Source: CAVZGO01 sp963774935 (GTDB lineage Bacteria; Chloroflexota; Anaerolineae; Anaerolineales; UBA4823). From it: 64,000 nt of DNA. The stretch is taken from NCBI GenBank assembly GCA_963774935.1, contig CAVZGO010000007.1, positions 248,001 through 312,000 on the forward strand, written 5' to 3'. A program made the translations under genes and the position numbers. Below, piece after piece: positions 25,085-32,999 of this stretch (its first letter is position 1; every line of letters begins with the position of its first letter). The notes below the pieces were generated by a model, which saw only the letters and a program-made list of their open reading frames with translations, ran no database searches and had not been told where the DNA came from.

Positions 25085-25837
25085 TCAATTAATCAGATAA
25101 GCCTCGAGCAAGGACAGATGACTTATTAAGACCTGCTCCCGATAATCATCTAAATTCCGACGAGGAACGATTGAAAAAACCTCTTGCTCCAGGCGCGCTT
25201 CGGAATTTAGCAATGCATAGTACTTTTCAGCCGGCACTCCCTGGCGCGCGGCAAATACCTCCACAGTCTGAATCTCACAGTCCTCACATAATTGCGACGC
25301 CAGAAAGTCACGCCATTGTATCAGGTAACCATCTGCAACAAAAGGCAACCATTCGCGGGGTTGCACATTCGATAATACGAAGGCGAGGTCTGCTGGCAAA
25401 TCTGCTAATAAGAGGAAATCCAGATATGCACGCAGCACGTTGTGTAAATAAGACCGGTGTCGAGGGCCCATCCAAAGCGGACCCGAAAGGAATATTGGTG
25501 CATAAATCTTGCAGATCCACTCCCAATCTGCCTGTAAATGGCACAAATATCCAGCGATAAACATTCGCTGAGCAGCAGGTAGATTGGGTGACCGAGCTAA
25601 TGCCGGATATAACTGCCACATACATTCCCAGGCTGGTATAGTATCTGGCAAAATTGGTACATCGAAGAAGTGGGTTGTCTTGCGTGGCTGTCCGGAGATT
25701 GTTTGAACATCCGGAGCAGTATTTCCCAGCAAAAATGCCGGTCGATTTTCTTCAAGTATAGATTGAAGCTCTGAGGAGAGTCCGGGATGAGCAAGGATAT
25801 CCTCTGCCAGGCTCAAGTGATAGAAAGGGGTTGGCAC
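25085..25837 (-). CDS. Zinc-dependent phospholipase C-like protein
   Basis: The 250 residues start VPTPFYHLSLAEDIL and contain conserved His and Asp (FLLGNTAPD, KTTHFFD, GYLCHLQAD) typical of the bacterial zinc-dependent phospholipase C/S1-P1-like family. GTG 25837 is chosen because homology starts there and a TATAAT ends 6 nt upstream; longer in-frame starts would overlap the next gene. No signal peptide is seen, so activity on membrane lipids is uncertain. Confidence 0.7.
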   Translation of the reverse strand: MPTPFYHLSLAEDILAHPGLSSELQSILEENRPAFLLGNTAPDVQTISGQPRKTTHFFDVPILPDTIPAWECMWQLYPALARSPNLPAAQRMFIAGYLCHLQADWEWICKIYAPIFLSGPLWMGPRHRSYLHNVLRAYLDFLLLADLPADLAFVLSNVQPREWLPFVADGYLIQWRDFLASQLCEDCEIQTVEVFAARQGVPAEKYYALLNSEARLEQEVFSIVPRRNLDDYREQVLISHLSLLEAYLIN

Positions 25838-25849
25838 GTTAGAATTATA
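25838..25849 (-). promoter_or_regulatory. -10 box 6 nt before the phospholipase-like start
   Basis: On the minus strand TATAAT (25844-25849) is followed by TCTAAC and GTG. The spacing fits a leaderless mRNA. A CTGACA lies 20 nt upstream of the box, slightly too far for a standard -35. Confidence 0.45.
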
Positions 25850-25880
25850 AACCCTACCTACCCCGAGATTGTCAGGCTGG

Positions 25881-26192
25881 TCAAACGACCGGTACACCCA
25901 CTAACAGATCTCGTTCCGCCACCCGATTTCCGACCACCAGGATTTGTTTCCCGTCTTTTTCAAGAAGCTGCAATGGCTCATCGAGATCGAATGTGCTGGC
26001 CAATTGTAAAACTCGCTGACCCGAGTAATACCGTTTTCCAGTTTTCAACTGCTCGATCAAGGTCTTACGATCCAGAAGAACCAGGTCTGAATAGGTAGGA
26101 CCCCGGCGCAAATAAGCCCGCACCCAGGCAATCTGACCATCAGCCTGGTAATGAACGGCTTGAATCACCCCATCAAACTTCTTTTTCGCCAT
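25881..26192 (-). CDS. Small conserved protein of unknown function
   Basis: A 103-residue acidic/basic mixed protein beginning MAKKKFDGVIQAVHY. It looks like a compact beta-rich domain (DGVIEAV-type start, AWVRAYLRRG, RTLIEQLKTGKRYYSG, ILVVGNRV). Such short proteins are common in Anaerolineae, but I do not recognise a function. It stands alone between tRNA-Pro and the phospholipase-like gene. Confidence 0.65.
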   Translation of the reverse strand: MAKKKFDGVIQAVHYQADGQIAWVRAYLRRGPTYSDLVLLDRKTLIEQLKTGKRYYSGQRVLQLASTFDLDEPLQLLEKDGKQILVVGNRVAERDLLVGVPVV

Positions 26193-26227
26193 ACAACCCT
26201 TCCCATGAAGAACTCGCTATTAAGCAA

Positions 26228-26265
26228 GCGTGAAACGCGCAGCCTGTCCTGTTCACGTTTCACGC
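26228..26265 (-). terminator. Inverted repeat downstream of tRNA-Pro
   Basis: GCGTGAAACG (26228-26237) and CGTTTCACGC (26256-26265) form a 10-bp stem with an 18-nt loop, just past the 3' end of tRNA-Pro on the minus strand. TTGCTTAATA follows. It is a weak but plausible tRNA terminator. Confidence 0.4.
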
Positions 26266-26272
26266 ATCCCAG

Positions 26273-26346
26273 TCGGGGCGGGCGGACTCGAACCGCCGAC
26301 CCCCGCGTCCCAAACGCGGTGCGCTACCGAACTGCGCTACACCCCG
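26273..26346 (-). tRNA. tRNA-Pro (anticodon TGG)
   Basis: On the minus strand: acceptor CGGGGTG/CGCCCCG, D-arm GCGC with the GG loop, anticodon stem CGCGT with loop TTTGGGA giving TGG, T-arm GGCGG-TTCGAGT-CCGCC, discriminator A. The 3' CCA is not encoded, unlike tRNA-Arg in this window. Confidence 0.94.
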
Positions 26347-26412
26347 AGGGTTTGAGTATAATGCGGATGAGGCATAATCGTCAAGTAAATTACCTGATTG
26401 GAGCAGACAATA

Positions 26413-27159
26413 ATGGATCCCGCCTTATACCATGCACATCATTCTCGCCATCTCGAGGACTTGCCCTTTTGGCATTGGTTAGCTATGAACTACCCCGGTC
26501 CCATTCTGGAGCTTGGCTGTGGAACCGGACGAGTCCTGCTGTCGCTGGTCAAAAGTGGGCAGTTGTTGGTGGGATTAGACAGAGATCACGCAATGCTCGC
26601 CTTCCTCCAGGAGCAACTCGCTCCGCCTGACAGCGCTCTTGTTCACCTGATTCAGGCGGATTTCACCCGATTTCACCTGGCGACAAAATTCAAGTTGATT
26701 ATCCTGCCATGCAACACTTTGAGCACACTTTCTCTAGAGCAGGTGCATGCGGTATTGAAGTACGCCCGGTGCCATTTAGAGCCTACAGGAGTATTTGCTG
26801 CCAGCCTTCCAAATACGCACTGGCTCGAGAGATTGCCACGCTCTTCGGATGCCGAGCAGGAAGATTATTTTCCACACCCGCTGGACGGCGAGCCTGTCCA
26901 GGTCAGCAGTTCCTGGTGCCGCGATGAAAATACCTTTACAGTTTCCTGGTACTATGATCACCTGCTGCCAGATGGTAAAGTGGACCGCTTTCAAGTTTCT
27001 GCTCACCAGCAACTGACCACGACGGATCAATATTTACAAGCTTTTCATCAGGCAGGTTTTGATCAGGTTACCTGCTATGGAGATTTCCACCGAAGGAAAT
27101 ACCGGAAATCCTCTTCTGATTTGATATTTATTGCCTCACCAGATAACAATCTTATATAA
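26413..27159 (+). CDS. SAM-dependent class I methyltransferase
   Basis: The 248-residue protein has motif I ILELGCGTGRVLLSL, the acidic motif II GLDRDH and motif III LIQADFTRF. A Rossmann-type methyltransferase domain of the small-molecule type follows. ATG 26413 is preferred with GGAG 8 nt upstream; a TTG at 26398 is in frame. The substrate is unknown. It is divergent from tRNA-Pro. Confidence 0.88.
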   Translation: MDPALYHAHHSRHLEDLPFWHWLAMNYPGPILELGCGTGRVLLSLVKSGQLLVGLDRDHAMLAFLQEQLAPPDSALVHLIQADFTRFHLATKFKLIILPCNTLSTLSLEQVHAVLKYARCHLEPTGVFAASLPNTHWLERLPRSSDAEQEDYFPHPLDGEPVQVSSSWCRDENTFTVSWYYDHLLPDGKVDRFQVSAHQQLTTTDQYLQAFHQAGFDQVTCYGDFHRRKYRKSSSDLIFIASPDNNLI

Positions 27160-27257
27160 AAATTTTATGTCTTGCTATCATTAATCTTATAATCGCTGGA
27201 TATCATTCGGGTACTAACTAAGAAGATAACCATGATATTTATTGAAGGAGTTACCCG

Positions 27258-27686
27258 ATGATGACCATGTATGTTTCCCCTTACCGCCGTTTAGCCACCC
27301 TGCGCGAAGCAATGGATCGCACCCTGGAAGAAAGCCTGCGCGAAAAATCCACCGAGCGTGAAATGCTGCTAGTTGTTGATGTACGCGATGAGAATGATAG
27401 TTTCTCTATCAATGCTTTTGTACCCGGACTGGATGCTGAGGATTTAGAGATTGAAATCTTGAACAACACCGTAGCAATCCGCGGCGAATTTAAAAGCAAC
27501 GTCGATGGTGAAGCTCGTTATATGACCTGCGAGCTACCGAGCGGTCGTTTCTCCCGCGTAATCAGCTTCCCGCTTGATGTCGACGCCAGCAAAGCCGAAG
27601 CGAATATCAAAAATGGCTTTCTCACGCTGCGCGTACCCAAGGCAGAAGCCGTGCGCCCGAAGTCAATCAAAGTGAATGTCAATTAG
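27258..27686 (+). CDS. Hsp20/alpha-crystallin small heat shock protein
   Basis: An ATP-independent holdase chaperone. The 142 residues contain the alpha-crystallin domain (about 40-135) with FVPGLDAEDLEIEI and the C-terminal GFLTLRVPK signature. AAGGAG lies 9 nt upstream. A TATAAT at 27188-27193 is a possible -10 box. I see no CIRCE element. The gene ends at a strong terminator and is monocistronic. Confidence 0.94.
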   Translation: MMTMYVSPYRRLATLREAMDRTLEESLREKSTEREMLLVVDVRDENDSFSINAFVPGLDAEDLEIEILNNTVAIRGEFKSNVDGEARYMTCELPSGRFSRVISFPLDVDASKAEANIKNGFLTLRVPKAEAVRPKSIKVNVN

Positions 27687-27723
27687 CAAGCAGCGCCAAC
27701 TGTTATATATGCTGTAAGCCGCC

Positions 27724-27763
27724 GAACGGGATGCGATTTAATTGCATCCCGTTCTGTTTTATT
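27724..27763 (+). terminator. Intrinsic terminator of hsp20
   Basis: GAACGGGATGC (27724-27734) and GCATCCCGTTC (27744-27754) form a perfect 11-bp stem with an AT-rich loop, followed by TGTTTTATT. Confidence 0.85.
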
Positions 27764-27797
27764 ACAATCAATTATCCGACCCAGGCGCGACGAAAAA

Positions 27798-28898
27798 CTA
27801 ATATCGCACCAGGGCGCCAATCTGTTTAAAGTTTTCGATTGGCTTCTCCAGGTGAAGCACCTCCACCTCGCCACCTGCCTGCATCACTTTCTCTACTGCG
27901 ACCTCGATGACATCTGGGATGACTTCGCTTTTTCCACCGCAGAACGGGCAGTAAGCAAGCTCAACTGCAGATAAGTAGCCGCAGTTCAAGCAGCGAGTCC
28001 CTGGGCTGTGGAATCCTTCCTGTATCACCAGCATTTGCACCCGACCTTCTCGCACCGCCGCCAGGGTGTCATCCAGATCTTTCACCCCACCATGCCCCTT
28101 GGCAGCGTTCGTGATCACGGTATTCACCAGGTGAATCTCCCGCATCCTTTCGGCTTCAAGGCCAATTTGCATTGCCTTCTCCAGGACCTCGCTGTGTGTG
28201 GCGGTCATACTGATCGGGAAGGTACCAACGATCAGGCTTTGCCAAAATTTTGAAAGGTGGTTGCGGAATTGTGCAGCATTATCATCAGAAGCACCGATTA
28301 AGATGCGGCGTAGATTCTTCTCGGCGAAGAAATTCATCGAAAACTCTGCTGCATCTTTAATATTCCGGTCTGTTACTTCATCTTCATATCCGGTTTGACC
28401 GGCAGAGCCTCCGCGTTGACCCTGGCGCTGTGAACCTCCACCGCTCTTGGTATGCCGGATGCTTTCACCGAGAATACCCTCCTGCTCTTGTAATTCTCCC
28501 AGGTGGAAGGAGAACAAGCGGGCGCCTTGCTTGTCAACCAGCACAACGCCATATCCACCGTAGGAGTCGAGTAAATCAGCCAATGGCTTGACCAGCGGTC
28601 GGTCACTGACTCGAACCATGCTTTTCACTTCCACTGCCAATGGATACGCCTTGAAAAAGCCATCCCGTGTGCAGGAAAAGATAGCCAGACTGCGACCTGT
28701 CCAATCATGCTCATGTTCGATATAGCGGGTCACAGCTGCGACATCATCTGCTAAATCAATCTCCTTTAGCATGCTGCGTAAGTAAAGCCTGTGGATGTCA
28801 GCATTGCCTTTGCCTGGGTCAGTATTCAAATAGATGCTCAAAACGGGGGAATTGAATTGGTAACTTAACAGTGCCTGCAAATCCTGGTTACTCAGCAT
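27798..28898 (-). CDS. Bacterial archaeo-eukaryotic release factor-like protein (baeRF) with zinc ribbon
   Basis: The 366 residues follow the eRF1/Dom34-like layout seen in the bacterial baeRF families. There is an N-terminal domain with SIYLNTDPG, a glycine/glutamine-rich loop at 152-164 in the place of the GGQ loop, a middle domain ending RILIGASDDNAAQF, and a C-terminal domain. A four-cysteine zinc ribbon (Cys303, 306, 317, 320) interrupts the C-terminal part. A role in ribosome rescue or peptide release is inferred from the family only. It has its own promoter and converges with hsp20. Confidence 0.8.
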   Translation of the reverse strand: MLSNQDLQALLSYQFNSPVLSIYLNTDPGKGNADIHRLYLRSMLKEIDLADDVAAVTRYIEHEHDWTGRSLAIFSCTRDGFFKAYPLAVEVKSMVRVSDRPLVKPLADLLDSYGGYGVVLVDKQGARLFSFHLGELQEQEGILGESIRHTKSGGGSQRQGQRGGSAGQTGYEDEVTDRNIKDAAEFSMNFFAEKNLRRILIGASDDNAAQFRNHLSKFWQSLIVGTFPISMTATHSEVLEKAMQIGLEAERMREIHLVNTVITNAAKGHGGVKDLDDTLAAVREGRVQMLVIQEGFHSPGTRCLNCGYLSAVELAYCPFCGGKSEVIPDVIEVAVEKVMQAGGEVEVLHLEKPIENFKQIGALVRY

Positions 28899-28956
28899 AG
28901 CAACCTCCTGGAATGATGTGGTTCCGCCACTTCTGTGCCTGTTTAGTTGTATCTTG

Positions 28957-28986
28957 ATTCTATATTCGAATCACCGTCCGAGTCAA
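28957..28986 (-). promoter_or_regulatory. Promoter of the baeRF gene
   Basis: On the minus strand TTGACT (28981-28986) is followed by a 16-nt spacer to TATAGA (28959-28964) or 18 nt to TAGAAT (28957-28962). The leader is about 55 nt and ends in AGGAGG before ATG 28898. Confidence 0.6.
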
Positions 28987-29013
28987 GCGCAGTATCGTAA
29001 ATTTAGGTTAAAC

Positions 29014-29051
29014 AGCCTCCGCCGGGACGGTGAGGTAACCCGACGGAGGCT
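29014..29051. terminator. GC-rich hairpin between endonuclease III and baeRF genes
   Basis: AGCCTCCG and CGGAGGCT close the stem, with an inner CGGG/CCCG helix. On the minus strand it is followed by GTTTAAC and could terminate transcription from the endonuclease III gene 150 nt upstream. On the plus strand it precedes a Shine-Dalgarno and a tiny frame. This 300-nt gap holds no other gene-like feature. Confidence 0.45.
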
Positions 29052-29073
29052 TTCGCCAAAGGAGGAAACAGCG

Positions 29074-29106
29074 ATGAGCTTAGACAAACATTGTTTGTTA
29101 CGATAA
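29074..29106 (+). CDS. Possible 10-residue peptide ORF
   Basis: ATG 29074 is preceded by AAAGGAGG at a good distance and encodes MSLDKHCLLR before TAA. A GC-rich hairpin lies just upstream, and the gene-distal ACAAACATTGTTTGT forms a small palindrome overlapping the frame. No downstream plus-strand gene exists, so chance is a real possibility. Confidence 0.15.
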   Translation: MSLDKHCLLR

Positions 29107-29203
29107 TCATACAGGAAATCCAGCAAAACAGTAATTGTCTTAAATCACATGCTGCGCGTGATAGATGTCACAAATGCAGATTTACAAGCGGTGTAATTCG
29201 GGA

Positions 29204-29893
29204 TTACATCCCATTGGGAGAGCTAAAGGAAACCTTATTTGCATTAGCGTAGGCGCAGATATCATTGAGTGGGCAGGCAGGACAAGAAGGTTTGCGCGCC
29301 TGACATACCTGGCGACCCAGGCGGATTATATTCAAATGGGCAGCATAGTAAGCCTGAGGTGGAAAAAGGCTTTCAAGGTAGGGGTGTGCCTGGTCTGCGG
29401 TCAGCTTCGCAGGGCGCAGACCCAGACGTCCACTGACACGATAAATATGTGTATCGACAGGGAAGGCTGGCTTGCCGAGGGAAAAGAGCAACACGATGGC
29501 TGCTGTCTTTGGACCAACCCCTTTGAATTTCATAAGCCAGGCGCGTGCTGTTTCGAGATCCATATCTCCCAAGAAGCTTAAATCTAAATTGCCTCGCTCA
29601 AGAGTGATTTCCCGCAGCAATGCCTGTATGCGGGGTCCCTTTTGTTGTGCCAATCCGGCTGGTTGGATAGCTCTCACCACTTCAACTTCAGGCGCCTCAC
29701 GCACTTCTTCCCAGGACGGAAATCGCTGGCGCAATGCCTGGTAAGCGCGATCACGATTGATGTCGTTCGTGTTTTGGGATAACACTGTCGAAACCAACTC
29801 GTCAAGGGGAGGCATAGGAGGACCCCAGTTGGGCTCTCCCAGAAATGCCAGCAAGCGAATATGTACTTCCTGAGCCAGCTCAGCCGGTTCCAA
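29204..29893 (-). CDS. nth: Endonuclease III-like DNA glycosylase
   Basis: A base-excision repair enzyme of the HhH-GPD family. Residues include LSQNTNDINRDRAY, the helix-hairpin-helix KFKGVGPKTA with the catalytic Lys/Asp region GKPAFPVDTHIYR, and the [4Fe-4S] ligands C-x6-C-x2-C-x5-C near the C-terminus. TTG 29893 is chosen: GGAG lies 7 nt upstream and it sits inside the end of the asparaginase gene, giving 229 residues. The catalytic Lys of Nth (in LPGVGRKTA) appears as K in GVGPKTA. Confidence 0.9.
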   Translation of the reverse strand: MEPAELAQEVHIRLLAFLGEPNWGPPMPPLDELVSTVLSQNTNDINRDRAYQALRQRFPSWEEVREAPEVEVVRAIQPAGLAQQKGPRIQALLREITLERGNLDLSFLGDMDLETARAWLMKFKGVGPKTAAIVLLFSLGKPAFPVDTHIYRVSGRLGLRPAKLTADQAHPYLESLFPPQAYYAAHLNIIRLGRQVCQARKPSCPACPLNDICAYANANKVSFSSPNGM

Positions 29894-30971
29894 TTTGCAG
29901 CTCCAAAACCGGATAAGCCTTACCAACCAATAGCTGTCTCCAATTAAACAAGTCAAATGTTGGACCAAATGCAGCCAGGGCGACTAATTCGTCCTCAGTA
30001 ATCGCACCGAGCTGACGCAACACTTCTAAGGTGACGGCTGCACGAGCCTTCCCACGGCTATCGCCATCAGCGATCTTCAGCGCAATGCCCAAACCTGGTG
30101 AATTCGGACTCAAAGCACCTGCTCGTATCCCGATACATTGGTATCCCTCTGCTCCCCCCTTGGATATCATTCGTCCAGAGGTTGCCTGCATCAGACGCGT
30201 ATCAAACTTGCCTGGTCCTGCCACCATTTCTGGATTTGATGTCATCGCATCGAAAATAGTTCCACATGCTGCAGCTCTCTCTGGAGGGAAAACATCACCT
30301 GCCCGTGGATCACTCAATCTGGCAAAACCCAAAGCGGCATTGTGCAATGGAATAGCAAAATTCGGCGCCGAGCAACCATCCACTCCCATCGCGATCTGAT
30401 CTTGCGGCAGATCGCACATTGCAGCAATTACATTCCGAATCCGCTGCTGGATTGGGTGGTTAAAGTCAATGTAATTCCGATCCCATTCACCGCCAGATTG
30501 AGTTGCCAGATAGCGTGCAAATGCAACCATGCCGGAGTGCTTACCGGAACAATTGTGCTGGTTCGGCGTGGGTACCTCATCGCACTTCAGCAGCCGCATA
30601 GCAGTAGTTTCATCTCCTGGAGTATGCACGCCGCACAAGAGGTCATATTCAGAGAAACCCGCCTTGGTTTGAATTGACCTGGCTGTTTCAGCATGCGCAT
30701 CTGTGCCTGAGTGCGATGCACACATCAATGCAATTTCCCGCCTCGTTAAATCGTAGGCAGCCGCCCCACCACTTTCAATAAAGGGAAGCGCCTGGAGAGG
30801 TTTTGCCGAAGAGCGCAAAAAAGTGACCACGTTTGCATCGCCATAGCTTGCCACCAGTCTACCGGTCGCATCTACAGCCGCCACAGCCCCCAGATGCAAC
30901 GATTCAACAGTTTCCCCGCGCTTAACCTCCAGCACAGGCAGGTAGGCGCTAGCCACCGCACTATTCATCAT
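29880..30971 (-). CDS. L-asparaginase II family protein
   Basis: The protein belongs to the asparaginase II (PF06089-type) family, related to the Rhizobium inducible enzyme rather than to AnsA/AnsB. It is 363 residues from ATG 30971 and includes FLRSSAKPLQALP, ALMCASHSGTDAH, NCSGKHSGM and GVDGCSAPNFA, the conserved Ser-Lys-Cys region. Double ATG (30971, 30968) overlaps the stop of the MBL gene upstream. Much longer in-frame extensions exist but lie inside that gene. It hydrolyses Asn to Asp and ammonia. Confidence 0.88.
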   Translation of the reverse strand: MMNSAVASAYLPVLEVKRGETVESLHLGAVAAVDATGRLVASYGDANVVTFLRSSAKPLQALPFIESGGAAAYDLTRREIALMCASHSGTDAHAETARSIQTKAGFSEYDLLCGVHTPGDETTAMRLLKCDEVPTPNQHNCSGKHSGMVAFARYLATQSGGEWDRNYIDFNHPIQQRIRNVIAAMCDLPQDQIAMGVDGCSAPNFAIPLHNAALGFARLSDPRAGDVFPPERAAACGTIFDAMTSNPEMVAGPGKFDTRLMQATSGRMISKGGAEGYQCIGIRAGALSPNSPGLGIALKIADGDSRGKARAAVTLEVLRQLGAITEDELVALAAFGPTFDLFNWRQLLVGKAYPVLELQIGTG

Positions 30972-31836
30972 CTTCTTCGCTTCCGGGTTGTTCAAGCGAA
31001 CTCGTTGGGCGGTAATGGCGTGCGTAATACTGGTATAACCCATAATGGAGGCGCTGAGTATAGATATCACGGTCGGCATCATCAATATCGAATTCTCTCA
31101 GCAATTCTGGAATTAAGTCCCGAGTGGCTTCGGGACCTGAATTCCGTTTCACCAGGCGATCGATTCCATGCGAGACATTCTTTAAATAGCTTATCTGTGC
31201 CTGAATCACCTTCTTGGAGGCGATCCCGCCGCGCCCCGCCACGATTGCACAGTCTCGATAAGCATCAACCAGCAGCTCGAGGCTGTTCACCCAGGCTTCC
31301 AAATCAGCATTTGCCAGGAAAGGCGGCTGGTTAACTGCGATGCTATCCCCAACAAATACCACTTTTTCATCGGGGATAATTACCCAGCACGAGCCTGCTG
31401 AAGGTCCGGGATGGTGCTCCAGAACCACTTCAGGGCCTCCCCAATGAAAATTCATTCGGTTTGTGAAGGTGATATCCGGTGGTGCCCAACGCATTCCAAT
31501 TGACTCACTGTAGAGCTCCCAGGCTGACCCGCTGGCTGTCGATTGACCTTTGAATATTGTGGGACGGTTGCGAAAAACCTGCGCTGCTTTTTGATGCGCT
31601 ACGATTGGGCAATCTTGCGATCTTGCACCCAAGGTGCGATCCGGGTGTGCATCCAGGTTGATCAGGATGCGGTTGCTGCCACCACGTTGGTTAACGAGCG
31701 CTGATCGCCAGGCGCGCGTGTCTTCCAATCGTAGAGGAGCATCCACCAGGATAATTCCGAAAGAATACACCAACCCGCCTACCGTGACACCCAGAAACGA
31801 GTCGTCGAAAAATATGCCTTTTTCAATTTGCTGCAT
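30961..31836 (-). CDS. Divergent metallo-beta-lactamase fold protein
   Basis: The 291 residues have the MBL-fold order of segments, with a start like GGLVYSFGIILVDAP, HHPGPSAGS, FVGDSI and a GRGG. The metal motif HxHxDH is DAHPDR at 62-67 and the C-terminal GHG is GRG. Only part of the two-metal site remains, so either one metal is bound or activity is lost. The stop overlaps the asparaginase start. The function is unknown. Confidence 0.75.
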   Translation of the reverse strand: MQQIEKGIFFDDSFLGVTVGGLVYSFGIILVDAPLRLEDTRAWRSALVNQRGGSNRILINLDAHPDRTLGARSQDCPIVAHQKAAQVFRNRPTIFKGQSTASGSAWELYSESIGMRWAPPDITFTNRMNFHWGGPEVVLEHHPGPSAGSCWVIIPDEKVVFVGDSIAVNQPPFLANADLEAWVNSLELLVDAYRDCAIVAGRGGIASKKVIQAQISYLKNVSHGIDRLVKRNSGPEATRDLIPELLREFDIDDADRDIYTQRLHYGLYQYYARHYRPTSSLEQPGSEEDDE

Positions 31837-31861
31837 CGCTCACTCCCAAAATCATTTTTAT

Positions 31862-32887
31862 TTATCTTGCGGTTGATCCGTCCGATTGCGTTAGATCCAA
31901 TAAGAGAACATCCATCGCCAAACGTAAGTTTACATTCTTCCTCAAGCGCTCCAGGGTCTTCTCAACCGCTAAAACATTCTTCTGCGCGCCTATGAGCTGG
32001 TATCGATCCGCCAGAGCAGTAATTTCTTCTTGCCGGTCAGGATTGGTCAGCATTCGTTCAGACCCGGCTGCAGTCAGCAATACATCCCGCCAGAGCGACA
32101 GCCATGTCGCCAGCATTTCATACAAATCCTGACGGGTCATACGTTCTTTTTTAACATCCTCATTGATGCCTTCTGAAAAGCGAAACCGCTCTACCCGGCT
32201 GGCTGATATCAGTCTGACGTGGTCATTCAAAGCTTTTATCCGTTTTTCTTTTAACACTTTGTTTTCATGATAATGATATGCAATTCCAGGACGTCCACCC
32301 GAGACAGCCGCTAAGAGTTTTGCCTCCTGTGGAGGCAATTGCCAGCGTTCGTGCAAATCCTTGGTCAATTCCTCAATTCGGACCGGTTGCAATCGCAGCA
32401 CCTGGCAACGTGAAACTACGGTAGGGAACAGAATCTCACTGCTTTCAGCGGTGATGATAATCACAACATTAGAGGCGGGCTCTTCCAGGGTCTTCAACAG
32501 TGCATTGGCAGCGCTTGCGTGAGCCTCCTCAAAACGAAGTAATATCGCCACCCGGTAGCGCGCCTGGTAAGGAGACAGAACCAGACTGTTCTGCAACTCC
32601 CGGACTTGTTCTACCTTTAAGGTCGTTCCCGGTGGTTGCGCCTGCACAACAAATAAATCGGGGTGTTGCATCGCGCCGATATGCCGGCATGTTGGGCAGG
32701 ATAGGCACGGCTCACCAGGCTCGGTTGGTGATGGGCAGTTCAAAGCTTGCGCCAGGCGCAGCGCCAGGGTGCGCCGACCAATGCCTTGTGGACCGGTGAA
32801 TAAATAAGCGTGGCGCGCCTCTCCACGCGCCACATGTCCTTTTAGCAGATCAACTGCCCACTCGTGCCCGAACATCTCCCAGTTCAT
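31862..32887 (-). CDS. holB: DNA polymerase III delta' subunit
   Basis: A clamp-loader subunit of 341 residues from ATG 32887. It has the P-loop-like GPQGIGRRTLA (with Arg in place of the usual Lys, as expected of a non-catalytic delta'), the zinc-binding set C-x9-C-x2-C-x2-C near residues 45-62, FEEAHASAANALLKTLEEPA and SRCQVLRL (the SRC motif). It lies divergent from pcrA. Confidence 0.92.
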   Translation of the reverse strand: MNWEMFGHEWAVDLLKGHVARGEARHAYLFTGPQGIGRRTLALRLAQALNCPSPTEPGEPCLSCPTCRHIGAMQHPDLFVVQAQPPGTTLKVEQVRELQNSLVLSPYQARYRVAILLRFEEAHASAANALLKTLEEPASNVVIIITAESSEILFPTVVSRCQVLRLQPVRIEELTKDLHERWQLPPQEAKLLAAVSGGRPGIAYHYHENKVLKEKRIKALNDHVRLISASRVERFRFSEGINEDVKKERMTRQDLYEMLATWLSLWRDVLLTAAGSERMLTNPDRQEEITALADRYQLIGAQKNVLAVEKTLERLRKNVNLRLAMDVLLLDLTQSDGSTAR

Positions 32888-32999
32888 CGCCTTGATTCTA
32901 GTACATCCATAGCATCTTGGCAACCGCTTCGCTCAAGAGGTGTATGCTATAATGGCTCGATAGATTTTTCACAGAAGGGATACGGATTTTCAACACCCA

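Noticed and set aside
29165..29581. 138-codon plus-strand frame across endonuclease III
   Set aside because: Antisense to the helix-hairpin-helix and Fe-S part of the conserved repair enzyme, with no family resemblance.
30971..31085. N-terminal extension of the asparaginase up to 31085
   Set aside because: The extra residues overlap the coding sequence of the MBL gene and are not family-like; ATG 30971 or 30968 fits the overlap.
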